Shown: positions 35,848-47,100 of the stretch, piece by piece
Position numbering within the stretch: the first letter of the stretch is position 1
Layout: every line of letters starts with the position of its first letter
Assembly: GCA_913062955.1 (NCBI GenBank)
Contig: CAJXZP010000015.1
Span: 1 to 64,000 of the forward strand
Reading direction: 5' to 3'
Origin: an uncultured Flavobacteriales bacterium
GTDB taxonomy: Bacteria > Bacteroidota > Bacteroidia > Flavobacteriales_G > Salibacteraceae
Length of the DNA stretch: 64,000 bases
The notes under the pieces: model-generated
What the model saw: the letters and a program-made list of their open reading frames with translations, nothing else
What the model was told of the DNA's origin: nothing
Databases searched by the model: none
Position numbers and translations under genes: made by a program

Positions 35848-37014
35848 TTAGGAATCAATATTCGCAAAATGTAATTCCACATGAGCGCCAAATTCCGAAT
35901 TAGAGATTTTTATTTTCCCATTATGCGCTTCTGTCATTAGTTTGGCGATTACTAATCCCATTCCAATTTTCTTATTTTTGTGTTTTTGTCCTTCTGAAAA
36001 ATGATCAAATGGATTGGAAAGAGTTTCTTCCGGAAAACTGGAGCCCGAATTACGTATAATAATTGTAGTGAAATCTGAGGATACTTCCGTATTGATTTTA
36101 ATTTGTTGATTTTTATTGGAATAGTAGATGGCATTTTCTAAAACCTCCATAAAACCGTAATGAAAAATTTTAGGATCAATATTTACTAAAATCTGAGACC
36201 CAATATTGGTTTCGATTTCCAGGTTCTTTTGTTCCATCTCTTCTGCCAGATTTTGACATTCAACGTTTATTAAAGAAGTTAAATTTTTGATGCCTTTTTG
36301 AAAGTGGTATTCTTTAGCTTCTAACTCTGAGATTAATAAGGCTTTGAAGGAGATCTTATTAAGTCGAGAGACCGCCTCGCTTAACAGGTTTACTTTTTCA
36401 GAATACTTTGAATTAGCTAAATCTTTTTTCAGAATTTCCGTAAACCCAACGACTCCAGTTAACGGGGTTCGGAGTTCATGGCTAATCAACCTAATAAATT
36501 TACTTTTTAATTTATCAAGAACTTCCAGGTTTTTATTTGCGACTTTTAGCTCTTCACTTATTTGGCTTATTTTAAGGGTTCGTTTTTTCACCTTTTGTTC
36601 CAGGTTCTTATTCAATTCTTTTAATTGAGTTGTTTTGTCTTGTAGATCAAGTTGTGTATGAACTCTTGAAAGGAGTTCTTCATTATTAAATGGTTTGGTA
36701 ACATAATCTTGACCGCCAACTTTAAAACCCATGATGATACTTCCTTCATCTTGATTTGCGGTTAAAAATATTATGGGGGTTTCCTTGTTCTTTGATTTTT
36801 CACGAATTCGTTTACATACTTCAAACCCGTTCATTTCGGGCATGTTTACATCCAATAGAATTAAATCAAAATGAATTTTGTCTAAAATCTCTAAGGCAGA
36901 GGGACCATTGGTAGCAAACCCTGTTTTGTATTTATGATTTCGAAGTACATTTCCTAAAACTTGTAAATTTTGGGGTTGATCATCAATGATTAGAATTTGG
37001 TGAATTTTTTGCAT
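35848..37014 (-). CDS. Response-regulator receiver/histidine kinase fusion
   Basis: A 388-residue cytoplasmic two-component protein. The N-terminal REC domain is complete (acidic pocket DD at 11-12, phospho-acceptor Asp55 in LLDVNMPEMNG, Lys107 in TKPF). A coiled coil at about 125-170 leads into HisKA with the H-box LISHELRTPLTG (His179), then HATPase_c with N-box EVLENAIYYS and glycine box IGMGLVIAK. The layout suggests a kinase whose activity is set by phosphorylation of its own REC domain. It lies 9 bp after the large hybrid kinase, a natural partner for a phosphorelay. Confidence 0.93.
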   Translation of the reverse strand: MQKIHQILIIDDQPQNLQVLGNVLRNHKYKTGFATNGPSALEILDKIHFDLILLDVNMPEMNGFEVCKRIREKSKNKETPIIFLTANQDEGSIIMGFKVGGQDYVTKPFNNEELLSRVHTQLDLQDKTTQLKELNKNLEQKVKKRTLKISQISEELKVANKNLEVLDKLKSKFIRLISHELRTPLTGVVGFTEILKKDLANSKYSEKVNLLSEAVSRLNKISFKALLISELEAKEYHFQKGIKNLTSLINVECQNLAEEMEQKNLEIETNIGSQILVNIDPKIFHYGFMEVLENAIYYSNKNQQIKINTEVSSDFTTIIIRNSGSSFPEETLSNPFDHFSEGQKHKNKKIGMGLVIAKLMTEAHNGKIKISNSEFGAHVELHFANIDS

Positions 37015-37023
37015 AGTAGTATT

Positions 37024-40000
37024 TTATTTAACTTTTGTTCTTAAATCAAGAATGACTTGTGGAAATTGTTTTAGTAAAAATAGGACCTCTTCTATTTCGT
37101 AATTTTCCACTTTTTGCAATAGGCTGTTTCCAAATTGAATGAGTATTGGAATTTTATTTTCTTTCCCATATCTTAAAATTTCACCTCCAAAGCTGTCGAT
37201 ATCCTCTATGATCTGGTTTTGTAATACCCTCCGGCATAGCGGGACATAGCTACTTTTGAGTTCCTTCCATAATTCTAGTTTTAATGGTTTGGGTTTCAAA
37301 ATTGTTGGGGTCGTTTGTGCCGAAGGAATCGGGTTGGTTTTGTTGACCTTAGAAAGGTGTTTTTGTATTTTGTCTACCAGATCGGATATTTTTATGGGTT
37401 TTTGTATAAATCCTTTAAGGTGGTCGAGGTTTTTATTCGCATTTCTTTTGGGTGAGGTAGCTGACAATGCAATCACGGGAATGTCCTGAAATTTCGGATT
37501 GCGTTTTAGGACGTTTAAGGTGGTCTGACCGTCCATTACCGGCATTTTTAAATCCATTAAAATTAGGTCTGGAATATTCTTTTCAACCATGTATAGTGCC
37601 TCTTTCCCATTTGTTGCCATACTTACCTCTACGTCTAGATCAAAGAGTATATCTTCTAAAAGTGATCTGTTTGATTCGTTGTCATCCACAACGAGGACTT
37701 TACTTCCTAAAAAGGATACGGATTTTAGGTCAAGCAGGGGAATCGTTTTATTTAAAACGGGACCTTGGGAGAGCTCCACTTCATTTAATTCAATGTTAAA
37801 AGTACTACCTATGTTCACCTTGCTTTTGACGGATATTGTTCCATTCATCATTTCTAATAGGCGTTTTGAAATGGTGAGACCTAAACCTGTTCCGCCATAT
37901 TTTAAGGAAGGTTGATTTGTTTGTTGTTGGAATTTTTCAAATATGGATCCATATTGTTTTTTTGGTATACCGATTCCAGTATCGGTGATGGAAATTAGGA
38001 TGTTTAGGGTGTTGTTTGTATTCAAACTTAGGGTGTCAACCTTTAAAATTATGGATCCTGAGGGCGTGAATTTTATGGCGTTTCCAACGATATTAAATAA
38101 AATTTGCCTTAATCTTAATTGGTCCAAAATGAGTCTTTTTGGGATCTTGTTTGAAATGATCGTTGTGAATTTTAGATCTTTTTCAGCAATCGGTAGGGCA
38201 AAGAAACTTTCAATTTCTGAAACGAGGGCTGTTAAATCAATGGGTTCATAGGTTAGGTTAAATTTTCCGGATTCAATTTTTGAGAGATCAAGGATATCAT
38301 TGATTAATAAGAGTAAATTTTTACCACTCGTTCGGATCGCTTGAATTTGAGATTGTTGCTTTGAGTTGGAAATTGAGGAGGCTAATAGTTCGGAAAAGCC
38401 AATGATAGCATTCATAGGGGTGCGAATTTCATGACTCATATTTGCCAAGAATTCCGTTTTTGCTTTATTCGCACTTTCGGCTTGTTCTAAACTGTTTTTT
38501 ATTCGGTCTTCAGAATTTTTCCTTTCTGTTATATCCATAACATTGGTTAAAACCAAAGGGGTTTCTCCGATTCGAATTAAATTAAACTCGACCTCTACAT
38601 AAAATGACTCCTTGTTTTTTCTAATCGCTTTGGTGTAGGCTGTGAGGCCTATGTTGGATGGGATATTATGGTTTATTAAGCCAGAAATCATTTCCGGTAA
38701 GTTCTGTTTTGGGGTGTTGAGTAGAATTTTATTAATGGAAGAATCCCTAAGTTCGTTTTTATCAAATCCAAAATAGGTTTCGGAGGTTTTATTTGCCCGA
38801 ATAATATTTCCATCCTTATCCATAATTAAAATGGAAAATGGGGAGGCATTAAATATGGTTTTTATCTGTTCCTCTCTACGTACTCGTTCTATAATTTCTT
38901 TTTGAAGACTTTCATTCGTTTTAAATAACTCTAGTTTTCGTTCTGATATTTTTGTCTCCAGATCAAGGTTTAGTTCTTTAAGTTGGGTAAGGGCATAATT
39001 ATGTGATAGGGTTAAACTTGTCGTATTAGCAATGGTTGAAAGTAATACGGACTCACTTTCTGTAAATTCATGAACATCAGGAAAGTACATGGAAAAGGTT
39101 CCAATGACTTCTTTTGTTGAGTTTTGGATGGGAGTAATACAACATGATTTTATTTTCGTTTTTAGAGCTAGAACCTGAAATTCAGGAAATCTAGTGTCGG
39201 TGGTTAAGGTCGTAGAATGGGTCTGTTTTTTTAATTCAAAGGCTATTTGTGCGGGCCCATTTATACTATGAGGGTGGGTTCTATCAATGCCTTGAATAAA
39301 GTCGAGTGATAGTTTAGTTGAGGAGGCGTAAAATAAATGGTTATGGTTGGTATCAGAAATATTCATGACACATATAGAATCGGGATATTCTTTGTTTACT
39401 TGATCCACGATTTCTCTGAAAATTGTATGTTTAGGCTTGCCTTCAATGATTGATTGGAGAACTGTATGTTGATGTAAACTTCTAAATTCCTCCTTTTTTT
39501 TCAAAGTAATATCCTTAAACGTAATTACGGCTCCTTCTACTATTTCGTCATTTACAATGGGTGAAATAAAGTATTCTACGGGTAATTTTTTTCCGGATTT
39601 TGTGGTTACCCAGTCCTCATATGGGCCTCTTTCAATTTTATCCTTCAGAGTTTTGAATAAGTTTCTAATGAGATCTTTGTCCTTTCGTTGGTTGGGATGA
39701 ATAAAATGGAAACTTTTTCCAATCAATTCATGTTGGCTATAGCCCAGCAATTTGGCTCCAACGGGATTTATAAATGTGCAATTGATGTTTGGGTCAACAC
39801 CACAAATAGCCCCAGAAGCGCTGTGAAGTATTTTTTTATTAAAGGAGTGGAGTTTTTTGATTTTGCTCTCTGCAGTTTTTTGCGAGGTGATATCAATATG
39901 AGAACCATGCATACTTGTTGGTGTGTTCTGGAGGTCAAACTTCAATGTTGCCTTGGCTAAAACCCATCGATAGGAACCGTTTTTATGTCGTAGACGAAAC

Positions 40001-40869
40001 TCTACTTCATAGGGTGGATATGGTGGGGATAAACAGAGGTCTAATTTTTCAAGTGTTTTATCCCTATCATCTGGATGTATTAACTCAGACCAGGTTTCGA
40101 AAGAAGCGTCCATTTCATGATCCAGATATCCTAATTGCCTTTTGTATTCTCTGGAGAAGCTTGATTCTTGCGTGATCAAATTCCAATCCCATAGACCAAC
40201 TCGACCACCTTCAACCGATGTTTTAAGGTGATGAAGATTTTGTTTAAGCGTTGTTTCCAATTGTTTTAGCGTAGATATATCTCGGATTACACCGGAAATA
40301 CTTTGAGGTTGGTTTTGGGTATTATAATGTATTACCCCTTGGTCTTTAACCCAAATTGCAATCCCATCTTCGGGTCTGATAATTTTGTAGGTGATGGAAT
40401 ATTTTTTCTTCTGTTCTTTTAATAGGGATTGGTAAAAAATGGAGGCTTTTGTTCGATGTTCTGGATGAATAATTTCCCAAAAGGACTCCAACGATTTTTT
40501 TTTTGTCTCCGTTACCCCCGTTATTTTATGAAATATGTGTGAACCGGTCCATTCTCCAGAGGATACATCTTGAAAATATTCTCCTACCTCCGCTAACTTT
40601 AATGAAGTGAGGAGTTGATGTTGATTTCTTCGGGTTTGGTTAATTAATATAAGGGCTTTATTTTTTATAGAATAGGTGTTCTTGTGAGAATAATAGAGAA
40701 ATAGGAATTGAACCAAAATCAAAAGGATTAATACACCAATGATAATGAGATTGGAAAAATCGTATTCGAAAAATGTATTACTCGTTGAGGAAGTAATAAC
40801 AAAATTTAGTGGTGAATTGTGGTGAAGTAACTCACCAAATATTGGATCATTTACAAAAAATGGGATCAC
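37024..40869 (-). CDS. PAS/GAF hybrid sensor histidine kinase
   Basis: A 1281-residue kinase starting at GTG. It has one membrane helix at about 40-63 (LIIIGVLILLILVQFLFLYY), then PAS1, PAS2, PAS3 (residues about 90-450), a GAF domain at about 460-625, a coiled coil, and PAS4 (about 665-790). HisKA follows with the H-box NMSHEIRTPMNAI (His813), then HATPase_c (GTGLGL) and a REC domain with Asp1106 in LMDLKMPVMDG. The last 90 residues form a helical tail (RYGKENKIPILIQFGNSLLQ) that sits where an Hpt domain could be but shows no obvious HxxKG motif. It is the first gene of a two-kinase operon. The input signal is unknown. Confidence 0.93.
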   Translation of the reverse strand: MIPFFVNDPIFGELLHHNSPLNFVITSSTSNTFFEYDFSNLIIIGVLILLILVQFLFLYYSHKNTYSIKNKALILINQTRRNQHQLLTSLKLAEVGEYFQDVSSGEWTGSHIFHKITGVTETKKKSLESFWEIIHPEHRTKASIFYQSLLKEQKKKYSITYKIIRPEDGIAIWVKDQGVIHYNTQNQPQSISGVIRDISTLKQLETTLKQNLHHLKTSVEGGRVGLWDWNLITQESSFSREYKRQLGYLDHEMDASFETWSELIHPDDRDKTLEKLDLCLSPPYPPYEVEFRLRHKNGSYRWVLAKATLKFDLQNTPTSMHGSHIDITSQKTAESKIKKLHSFNKKILHSASGAICGVDPNINCTFINPVGAKLLGYSQHELIGKSFHFIHPNQRKDKDLIRNLFKTLKDKIERGPYEDWVTTKSGKKLPVEYFISPIVNDEIVEGAVITFKDITLKKKEEFRSLHQHTVLQSIIEGKPKHTIFREIVDQVNKEYPDSICVMNISDTNHNHLFYASSTKLSLDFIQGIDRTHPHSINGPAQIAFELKKQTHSTTLTTDTRFPEFQVLALKTKIKSCCITPIQNSTKEVIGTFSMYFPDVHEFTESESVLLSTIANTTSLTLSHNYALTQLKELNLDLETKISERKLELFKTNESLQKEIIERVRREEQIKTIFNASPFSILIMDKDGNIIRANKTSETYFGFDKNELRDSSINKILLNTPKQNLPEMISGLINHNIPSNIGLTAYTKAIRKNKESFYVEVEFNLIRIGETPLVLTNVMDITERKNSEDRIKNSLEQAESANKAKTEFLANMSHEIRTPMNAIIGFSELLASSISNSKQQSQIQAIRTSGKNLLLLINDILDLSKIESGKFNLTYEPIDLTALVSEIESFFALPIAEKDLKFTTIISNKIPKRLILDQLRLRQILFNIVGNAIKFTPSGSIILKVDTLSLNTNNTLNILISITDTGIGIPKKQYGSIFEKFQQQTNQPSLKYGGTGLGLTISKRLLEMMNGTISVKSKVNIGSTFNIELNEVELSQGPVLNKTIPLLDLKSVSFLGSKVLVVDDNESNRSLLEDILFDLDVEVSMATNGKEALYMVEKNIPDLILMDLKMPVMDGQTTLNVLKRNPKFQDIPVIALSATSPKRNANKNLDHLKGFIQKPIKISDLVDKIQKHLSKVNKTNPIPSAQTTPTILKPKPLKLELWKELKSSYVPLCRRVLQNQIIEDIDSFGGEILRYGKENKIPILIQFGNSLLQKVENYEIEEVLFLLKQFPQVILDLRTKVK

Positions 40870-40976
40870 GGTCTTATTTTTTTAGTTCGAGTAGAGCTTA
40901 AAGTTAACTAAAAAAAATGATTAAAATTAAATTGGGATTTCCATTCTCTATTACAGAGAATACTTCCTTTCAAAAA

Positions 40977-41017
40977 GAAAACGGGCATCTCCCACCACAA
41001 GAAACACCCGCATTTTC
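40977..41017 (-). terminator. Probable terminator of the giant repeat-protein gene
   Basis: On the minus strand GAAAA-CGGG pairs with CCCGTTTTC around a loop of about 21 nt, with a 2-nt bulge, followed by further T-rich sequence. It lies about 105 bp past the stop codon. Confidence 0.45.
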
Positions 41018-41120
41018 ACTAACCATCTTTAAAGGGGTGGTTTCTGTCCCTTATATTTTTTATCCTAAATGGATATTTATTGTATTATTCAAAAGTAATA
41101 ATGTCGCTGTGAATCCTTTA

Positions 41121-44100
41121 TTACTTCCAAATTTTGGCCGTGTAGACTCTTTCATTTTTGAAAACTAATTCTACAAAATACATCCCTGTACTTAGATGTG
41201 GCAGTTCAATATTTATTTGAGTGGATGCTCCATCCCCTTGGGTGGAGTAGACTAATTTTCCGGTAACATCCAATACGTTGATTGTTCCCGCTAAACCATC
41301 TTGGTTTTTGAGGGTAAATCCTTCGTTAGTTGAAATCACGGAATAAGCGTTTATTGCCAATTCGTCAATAGTAGTAATGGTGGTATCTGGATCGTTTCCG
41401 GATCCTTTTGAACCTTGACTTCCTCCAACAATTTCAGGATTGTTCTCAAAAACTAACTCGAAACGTGTATTATAATTTACGTTGGCATTTAAATCTACCG
41501 TATAGGGAGAAGTTAATTCGTGTGTGATATTTAACATATTATCCTTCATGTATATTTTAATGTTGGATGGAATGTTTTGCAGTTTATAATTAGAGAATAC
41601 ATGTGTTCCGGAGTCGGACGACCAGATGACTAAAGGAATGGATTTCGTTTCGTTTACCCCTAAGCTTTTGAATCCTTGAATTGCAAATTCATCTTGGGCA
41701 ATTAAAGAAGCAAAACGAATATTTGAACTGCCTTCCAATTTGTGCGCATCGTAAGCGAGGTCTACCGAGTCGGTAGTGGTCGAATTGTACCCAACTAAAA
41801 TATTGTTTTTATAATTATTTGGATTCACCACTTCAATCCAAGCCAAATGGGTCTCCGATGGATCCGTTTTGAAAAACTGATCGTTATCCGATGAACGCAT
41901 ACTGTTATTAAATTCCAAATTGGTATTGGCATGCGCATATACCCAAAACCCTTGTCCACTGGCAATTTCTCCAGTTGGCGTTTTTGTGGAATTTCCGGAT
42001 CTTACGCCACCTAAGGTGTTGAAGGTCGCATAGTCTGAATGTTGGTTGTAGCCAACCGCTGTATCTCCTGCATCCCAAAAATAAATGGATCCATCTATTC
42101 TGTTATTATTGGTTGCATTTTCTAATAAGAAAGCCGTGGCATTTAACGCACTTGGATAAGGATTACCTACTAGGTTCCAATCGTCATTGTCCCAAAGAGG
42201 GTTATGGCCCAAATTGGTGACTGCAATGGGAATACTGATATCCCCATTATTTACTTTTCCGGAATACGCACGGGTGGTAACCGCTGTACCTGGAACAAAA
42301 TATCCTCTAGCTACATCCATTTGTCCATCTCCTCCAGTGATCACACTAGAAGCGCCAAATGTCACTGCATTACCATAACAGGTGGAAGAATATCCAACTG
42401 CGTAATCGTGTTTCCATGCTTGGTTTACTTCGTCAAATGCCCAAACATCACATGGGTTTGAACTCGAGAAAATATTACTCAATTGAGCGGTTTGTATGGG
42501 GGAAGACCAAATGTTATAGGATGCATCAGAAGCGTTTCCTTCTCGTTCTACATGGTAGGTGCCCGCACCTTCATTTCCATTTGTTCCTGTGCTTGTTTGT
42601 ATCAGGGAAGCACCACTTTTTATGGTCATAACACCAGAGTTTAAAATAGTGCCATTTACCTCTAGTACTTTACCCGACTCTATCGTTAAATTACCCGTTG
42701 GAGTTACAATTACATGTGCAACAGTTGCATCTCCAGGTAGCACTGCATTGGGTGCATACACTTTCAATACACGGGTACCGTCTGATGGACCAGGTGCCGA
42801 AGCTGTACCCGAACCTCCATCATAAGTATTCCCGTCCCAGGTAATGTAGTTGCTATCTACTGCCAAAGTGATAGGTAAGTCTAAGGTCCAATCTGTAAGT
42901 TTAGTGGATGTGGCGCAATCTTCGCTGGTTCCCGTAATTATAGTACCATTAATCATATTTCCTGTAGAACCTCCATTTCCTTCGTTAGCCCAGGTTGTCC
43001 CATTCCAACGAGCCACTCTTACATTACATAATGCCCCAGCTCCATCGATATCACTCCGAGTGTTTTTGAAAGCTATAGTAGCCTTGACATTACTCGTTCC
43101 TGTTAATCTATTTAATACCCAATATTCATTGTTTGAAATATGATCCAATCCAGCGGATACCATAGTGGTATCAAAACCAGCTGCATGTGCAGATGAATAG
43201 TGATAGGAAGCTTCAAAAAGAGAGGTGCTTGGACTAGACATGGTAATTGGAGCATAATACCCACCATTTCCAGTAGGGAAGGTAAAAGCATCGTTTCCAT
43301 ACTTTAATACCGGCCCGTCCACATACGCATCATCCGATACAGAACTAACCGAAGTATTGTCGTTCATTGTTAAAGAATTTGTTGTGGTGGTTACCACATT
43401 TCCATTATCTAAATCAAGTTCTTTTAAGATGGTAACAGGAGTGTTTAAAATGACTTCTCCATTCGTTTTTGAGGTTTGAAGATCTCTAATTTCAATAGAA
43501 GGGGCTGTTCCTAACTGGTTTATTGTTTGTGTTCCTGATCCATCAAAAATGGCTCTTCCCGAACCCGAGTTTCCTATTCTTACCACTGAATTGGCATTAA
43601 TGGTTAGATCTCCAGCAAAGGTACATGCAATGTCAAGTGCAGGATATATATTCCCTGATCCCGTTTTAGAGAACGTGGCATTTCCATTGTAATCATTGGT
43701 GATTCTATAACAAGGGGATAAATACCCGGTCCCCGTGTTTATGATATGTGCATCTCCATTAAATGTATTTCCCCCATCGCTTCTGTCATCGGAACCTCCT
43801 GTTTTATTTAGAACACTTGTTCTATTAAATAGGGAGTTTTTAAAATTGATTCTTGGAGATACAAAATTGACATCTCCATACCAAGAGGAGGTAAATAGAT
43901 TCAAAATGGAAGTACCCGTAAGGGTTAAATTCTGTAATGAAGTACCTTGTTGTGTGAAATTTCGAAACATTAAATAGCCCGCAATAAATCCAGAACCGCC
44001 TACCGACACTGTTTTTGATGCGGCTAAGCTAGCTGTACCTTCACTTTCACCAAAACGAATGCCATCACTACTGGTGTTTGTGCTGGTAACTATGATGTTA

Positions 44101-47100
44101 TCATTAAATTGAACTTGGCTTGAATTATCATAATTAGAGTAAATTTCAGAATAACTCGCACTTGATTGATTATTGAAAGTGACTTCCCCGTTGTATGTAA
44201 TATCCCCATTATACCCCATATAAATTCTCTTATAAGTACCGGAGTTAAAATTGGAGACATTTGTATTACCTCCCACAGTTATGGTTGATCGCGAGTTATT
44301 CGCAAATAGGATGTGTCCATTATTACTCGTGGAATTATTATTAATAGTGAGTCCAGAATTAAACGAAATATCCCCCTGGTCACCTATATATAGATAGGCA
44401 GTGGTAGCGGACGAATTGTTGTTAAGAGTTGCGTTTCCTCCAATTGTTAAAGTTGAATTGCTGGAGGTAGAAATGTAAAAAGTGTTATTTGAACCTGTGG
44501 TATTATGATTCACCACCAAATCTCCAGAAACATTGTTTCCAGCACTATTATGAGCTAAATACATATTATAAGTACCGGTATTTGTCATGGTTAAATCCGA
44601 TTGGAAATCATCTGGGTTTCCATTACCCATTAAAAAGTATCCCGAACCGGAGTTTTTTAAAATACTGGTTCCCAAAAAGGTGTTTCCACCTTCTGATGCA
44701 TCATTTACGGCCCCTGTTTTCTCAAAAATTGTAGTACCTGAATAAGTAGTAAACCGTGTTTGAATGGATGGAGCTTTCAAATTTAAATTACCTCCCCAGG
44801 TACTCTCTCGTGTATAAAATCGGTAGGCGCTTTGCGCTATTTCAAGAGATTGTGGGGTATTTCCGGTTTGTGTAAAATTTCTGAAATACAATTCTCCACC
44901 CACAAAATTTGCAGCACCACCAGGAATTGAAATAGTTTTAGAAGCAGCCAATACACCAGTTCCATTACCTGATCCGAATAAATAACCATCGCTATTAAGG
45001 TGGGTGGATTTTAAGGTGATGTTTCCATTATATGCATTGGAGCTATTTGAACCATAATTTAAATATACTTGGTTGGAGGTTGCCGTTGAATTATTGGTGA
45101 TATCCAAATTCCCATTCATGGTTGCATCTCCATTGTATCCGATAAACCACTGTTTATTGGAGCCTGCACCCGAGTTGCTTAAGGTAGAATTCCCTCCTAT
45201 TGTTACAGAAGAAGAGGTGTTATACCCTATTAATATTTGTGCTGTGGTAGCGGAGGAAGAATTGGATACATCTAAATCTCCTGTAATGTTTAAGTCTCCA
45301 GAATTTCCTAAATAGATGTTTTTAGTAACCCCATTGGTGTGAGAGTTTAACACCGTTACATTTCCTCCAACATTTACCAGACCATTATTTGATATGTAAA
45401 CATGGTGGTTTCCTGATACACCAGAAGAGGTGTTATTTACAACCAGGTTTCCAGAAATATTAAAAATAGTAGAGGCATTATTTCCTAAATAAAAATACTG
45501 ACTATTGGCCCCTGTTGTTTCATGGTAGATCGATAAATCACCGTTAATGGTATAAGTACCCGCATTATTGCCACATAATAGTTCACTAAAAGCCCCTTTG
45601 TTTCTGAGTGTTAAATTCCCATTATAAGTGTCAGCTGCTGAACTCGCCAAATACAAACGTCCAGATGCGACATTATTATTATGAACGATTTCAGTATTTC
45701 CATTAAAAGTATTTCCACCATACCAATCATCATTTGTCTGGCCTTTTTTTTCAAAATAGGCATCGTTATTAAACATGCTCGTGTGAACGTAAGTACGAGG
45801 AGCTACAAAATTTACGGAACCACCCCAAGTTGAATTTCTGGAGTAAATGTAGTTAGCCGTATTTGCCAACTCAAATGAATGTGCTGTATTTCCAGTTTGG
45901 GTAAAATTATAGAATCTTAAATCCCCTCCAATAAAATTGGTTTGATCTACTCCCGGGATAGATACCGACTTTGTGGCTGCCAAGGTAGCAGTTCCTCCTT
46001 GAGAGCCAAACGAATATCCATCTCCTGAAGTGTGTGTCGATTTTAATGTGATATTTCCGTTAAAAGTATTGCTACTTCCTGTTCGATAATTTAGGTAGAC
46101 CTGGGAAGAGGGAGCACTTGATGCGTTACTCATATCTAAATCCCCGTTAAAGGTAACATCACCGTAATTACCAATATAACATTGTTTATTTGATCCAGCA
46201 CCCGAATTGGCCAAAGAGGTATTTCCTGCAATGGTTACCGTGGAAGAGGATCCATTGGCAACATGAAATATTGCGGTTGCCGCTGAAGATGCATTTATTA
46301 GGTCTAGATTTCCTCCAAATGCAATATCACCACTGTTACCTACATATACGTTTTTGGTGCTTCCTCCGGTTCCTGTATTTGAAACGGTAACATTGTTAGC
46401 AATGGTTAATGAACCTAAATTTGAGATATATAAATTATGTGTTCCTGTTGCTGCGGTTGGACTATTGGTAAAAGTGGCTGTTCCTCCAACAGTTGAAATA
46501 GCCGAAGCGTGATTAATGAAATAAACATTTTGATTACCCGCCCCGGTAGATTCATTCGAAACGGTTAAGTTTCCGCCAATGTTATAAGTCCCCGCAGCAG
46601 AACCGTAAGCGAAATCACTGAATTCGCCCTTGTTTTTTAAGGTTAAATCGGCTCCAATACTACTCGGGCTATAATAGGAAACGTAAAAACGTCCATTAGC
46701 AATGTTGTTATTAAGAATAAAGGATACATTTCCCGAATAGGTATTTCCGCCATAACTATAATCGTCACCCGCACCTGATTTTTCAAAGTATGCGGTTCCA
46801 TTAAATGTTGTTCCCCGCGTATAAATACGAGGCGCAGAGAAACTTACATCTCCTCCCCAATTAGAATTATAATTGTAAATATAGGATGCGGTCGTAGCTA
46901 ACTCAAAGGAATGAACGCTTGGCCCGGTTTGAGTGAAATTTCTAAAATATAATTGTCCACCCACAAAATTAGTGATATCTGTACCCGGAATAGAAATAGT
47001 CTTGGTGGCGGCTAATGTAGAATTTCCGCCTTGGTTTCCAAACAAAAAACCATCACTGGCTATTTGTGTTGACTTTAAGGTAATGTTTCCATTAAAAGTA

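Noticed and set aside
40917-41168. An 83-codon plus-strand frame between the hybrid kinase and the giant gene
   Set aside because: It overlaps the end of the giant gene and a probable terminator and has no recognisable features.
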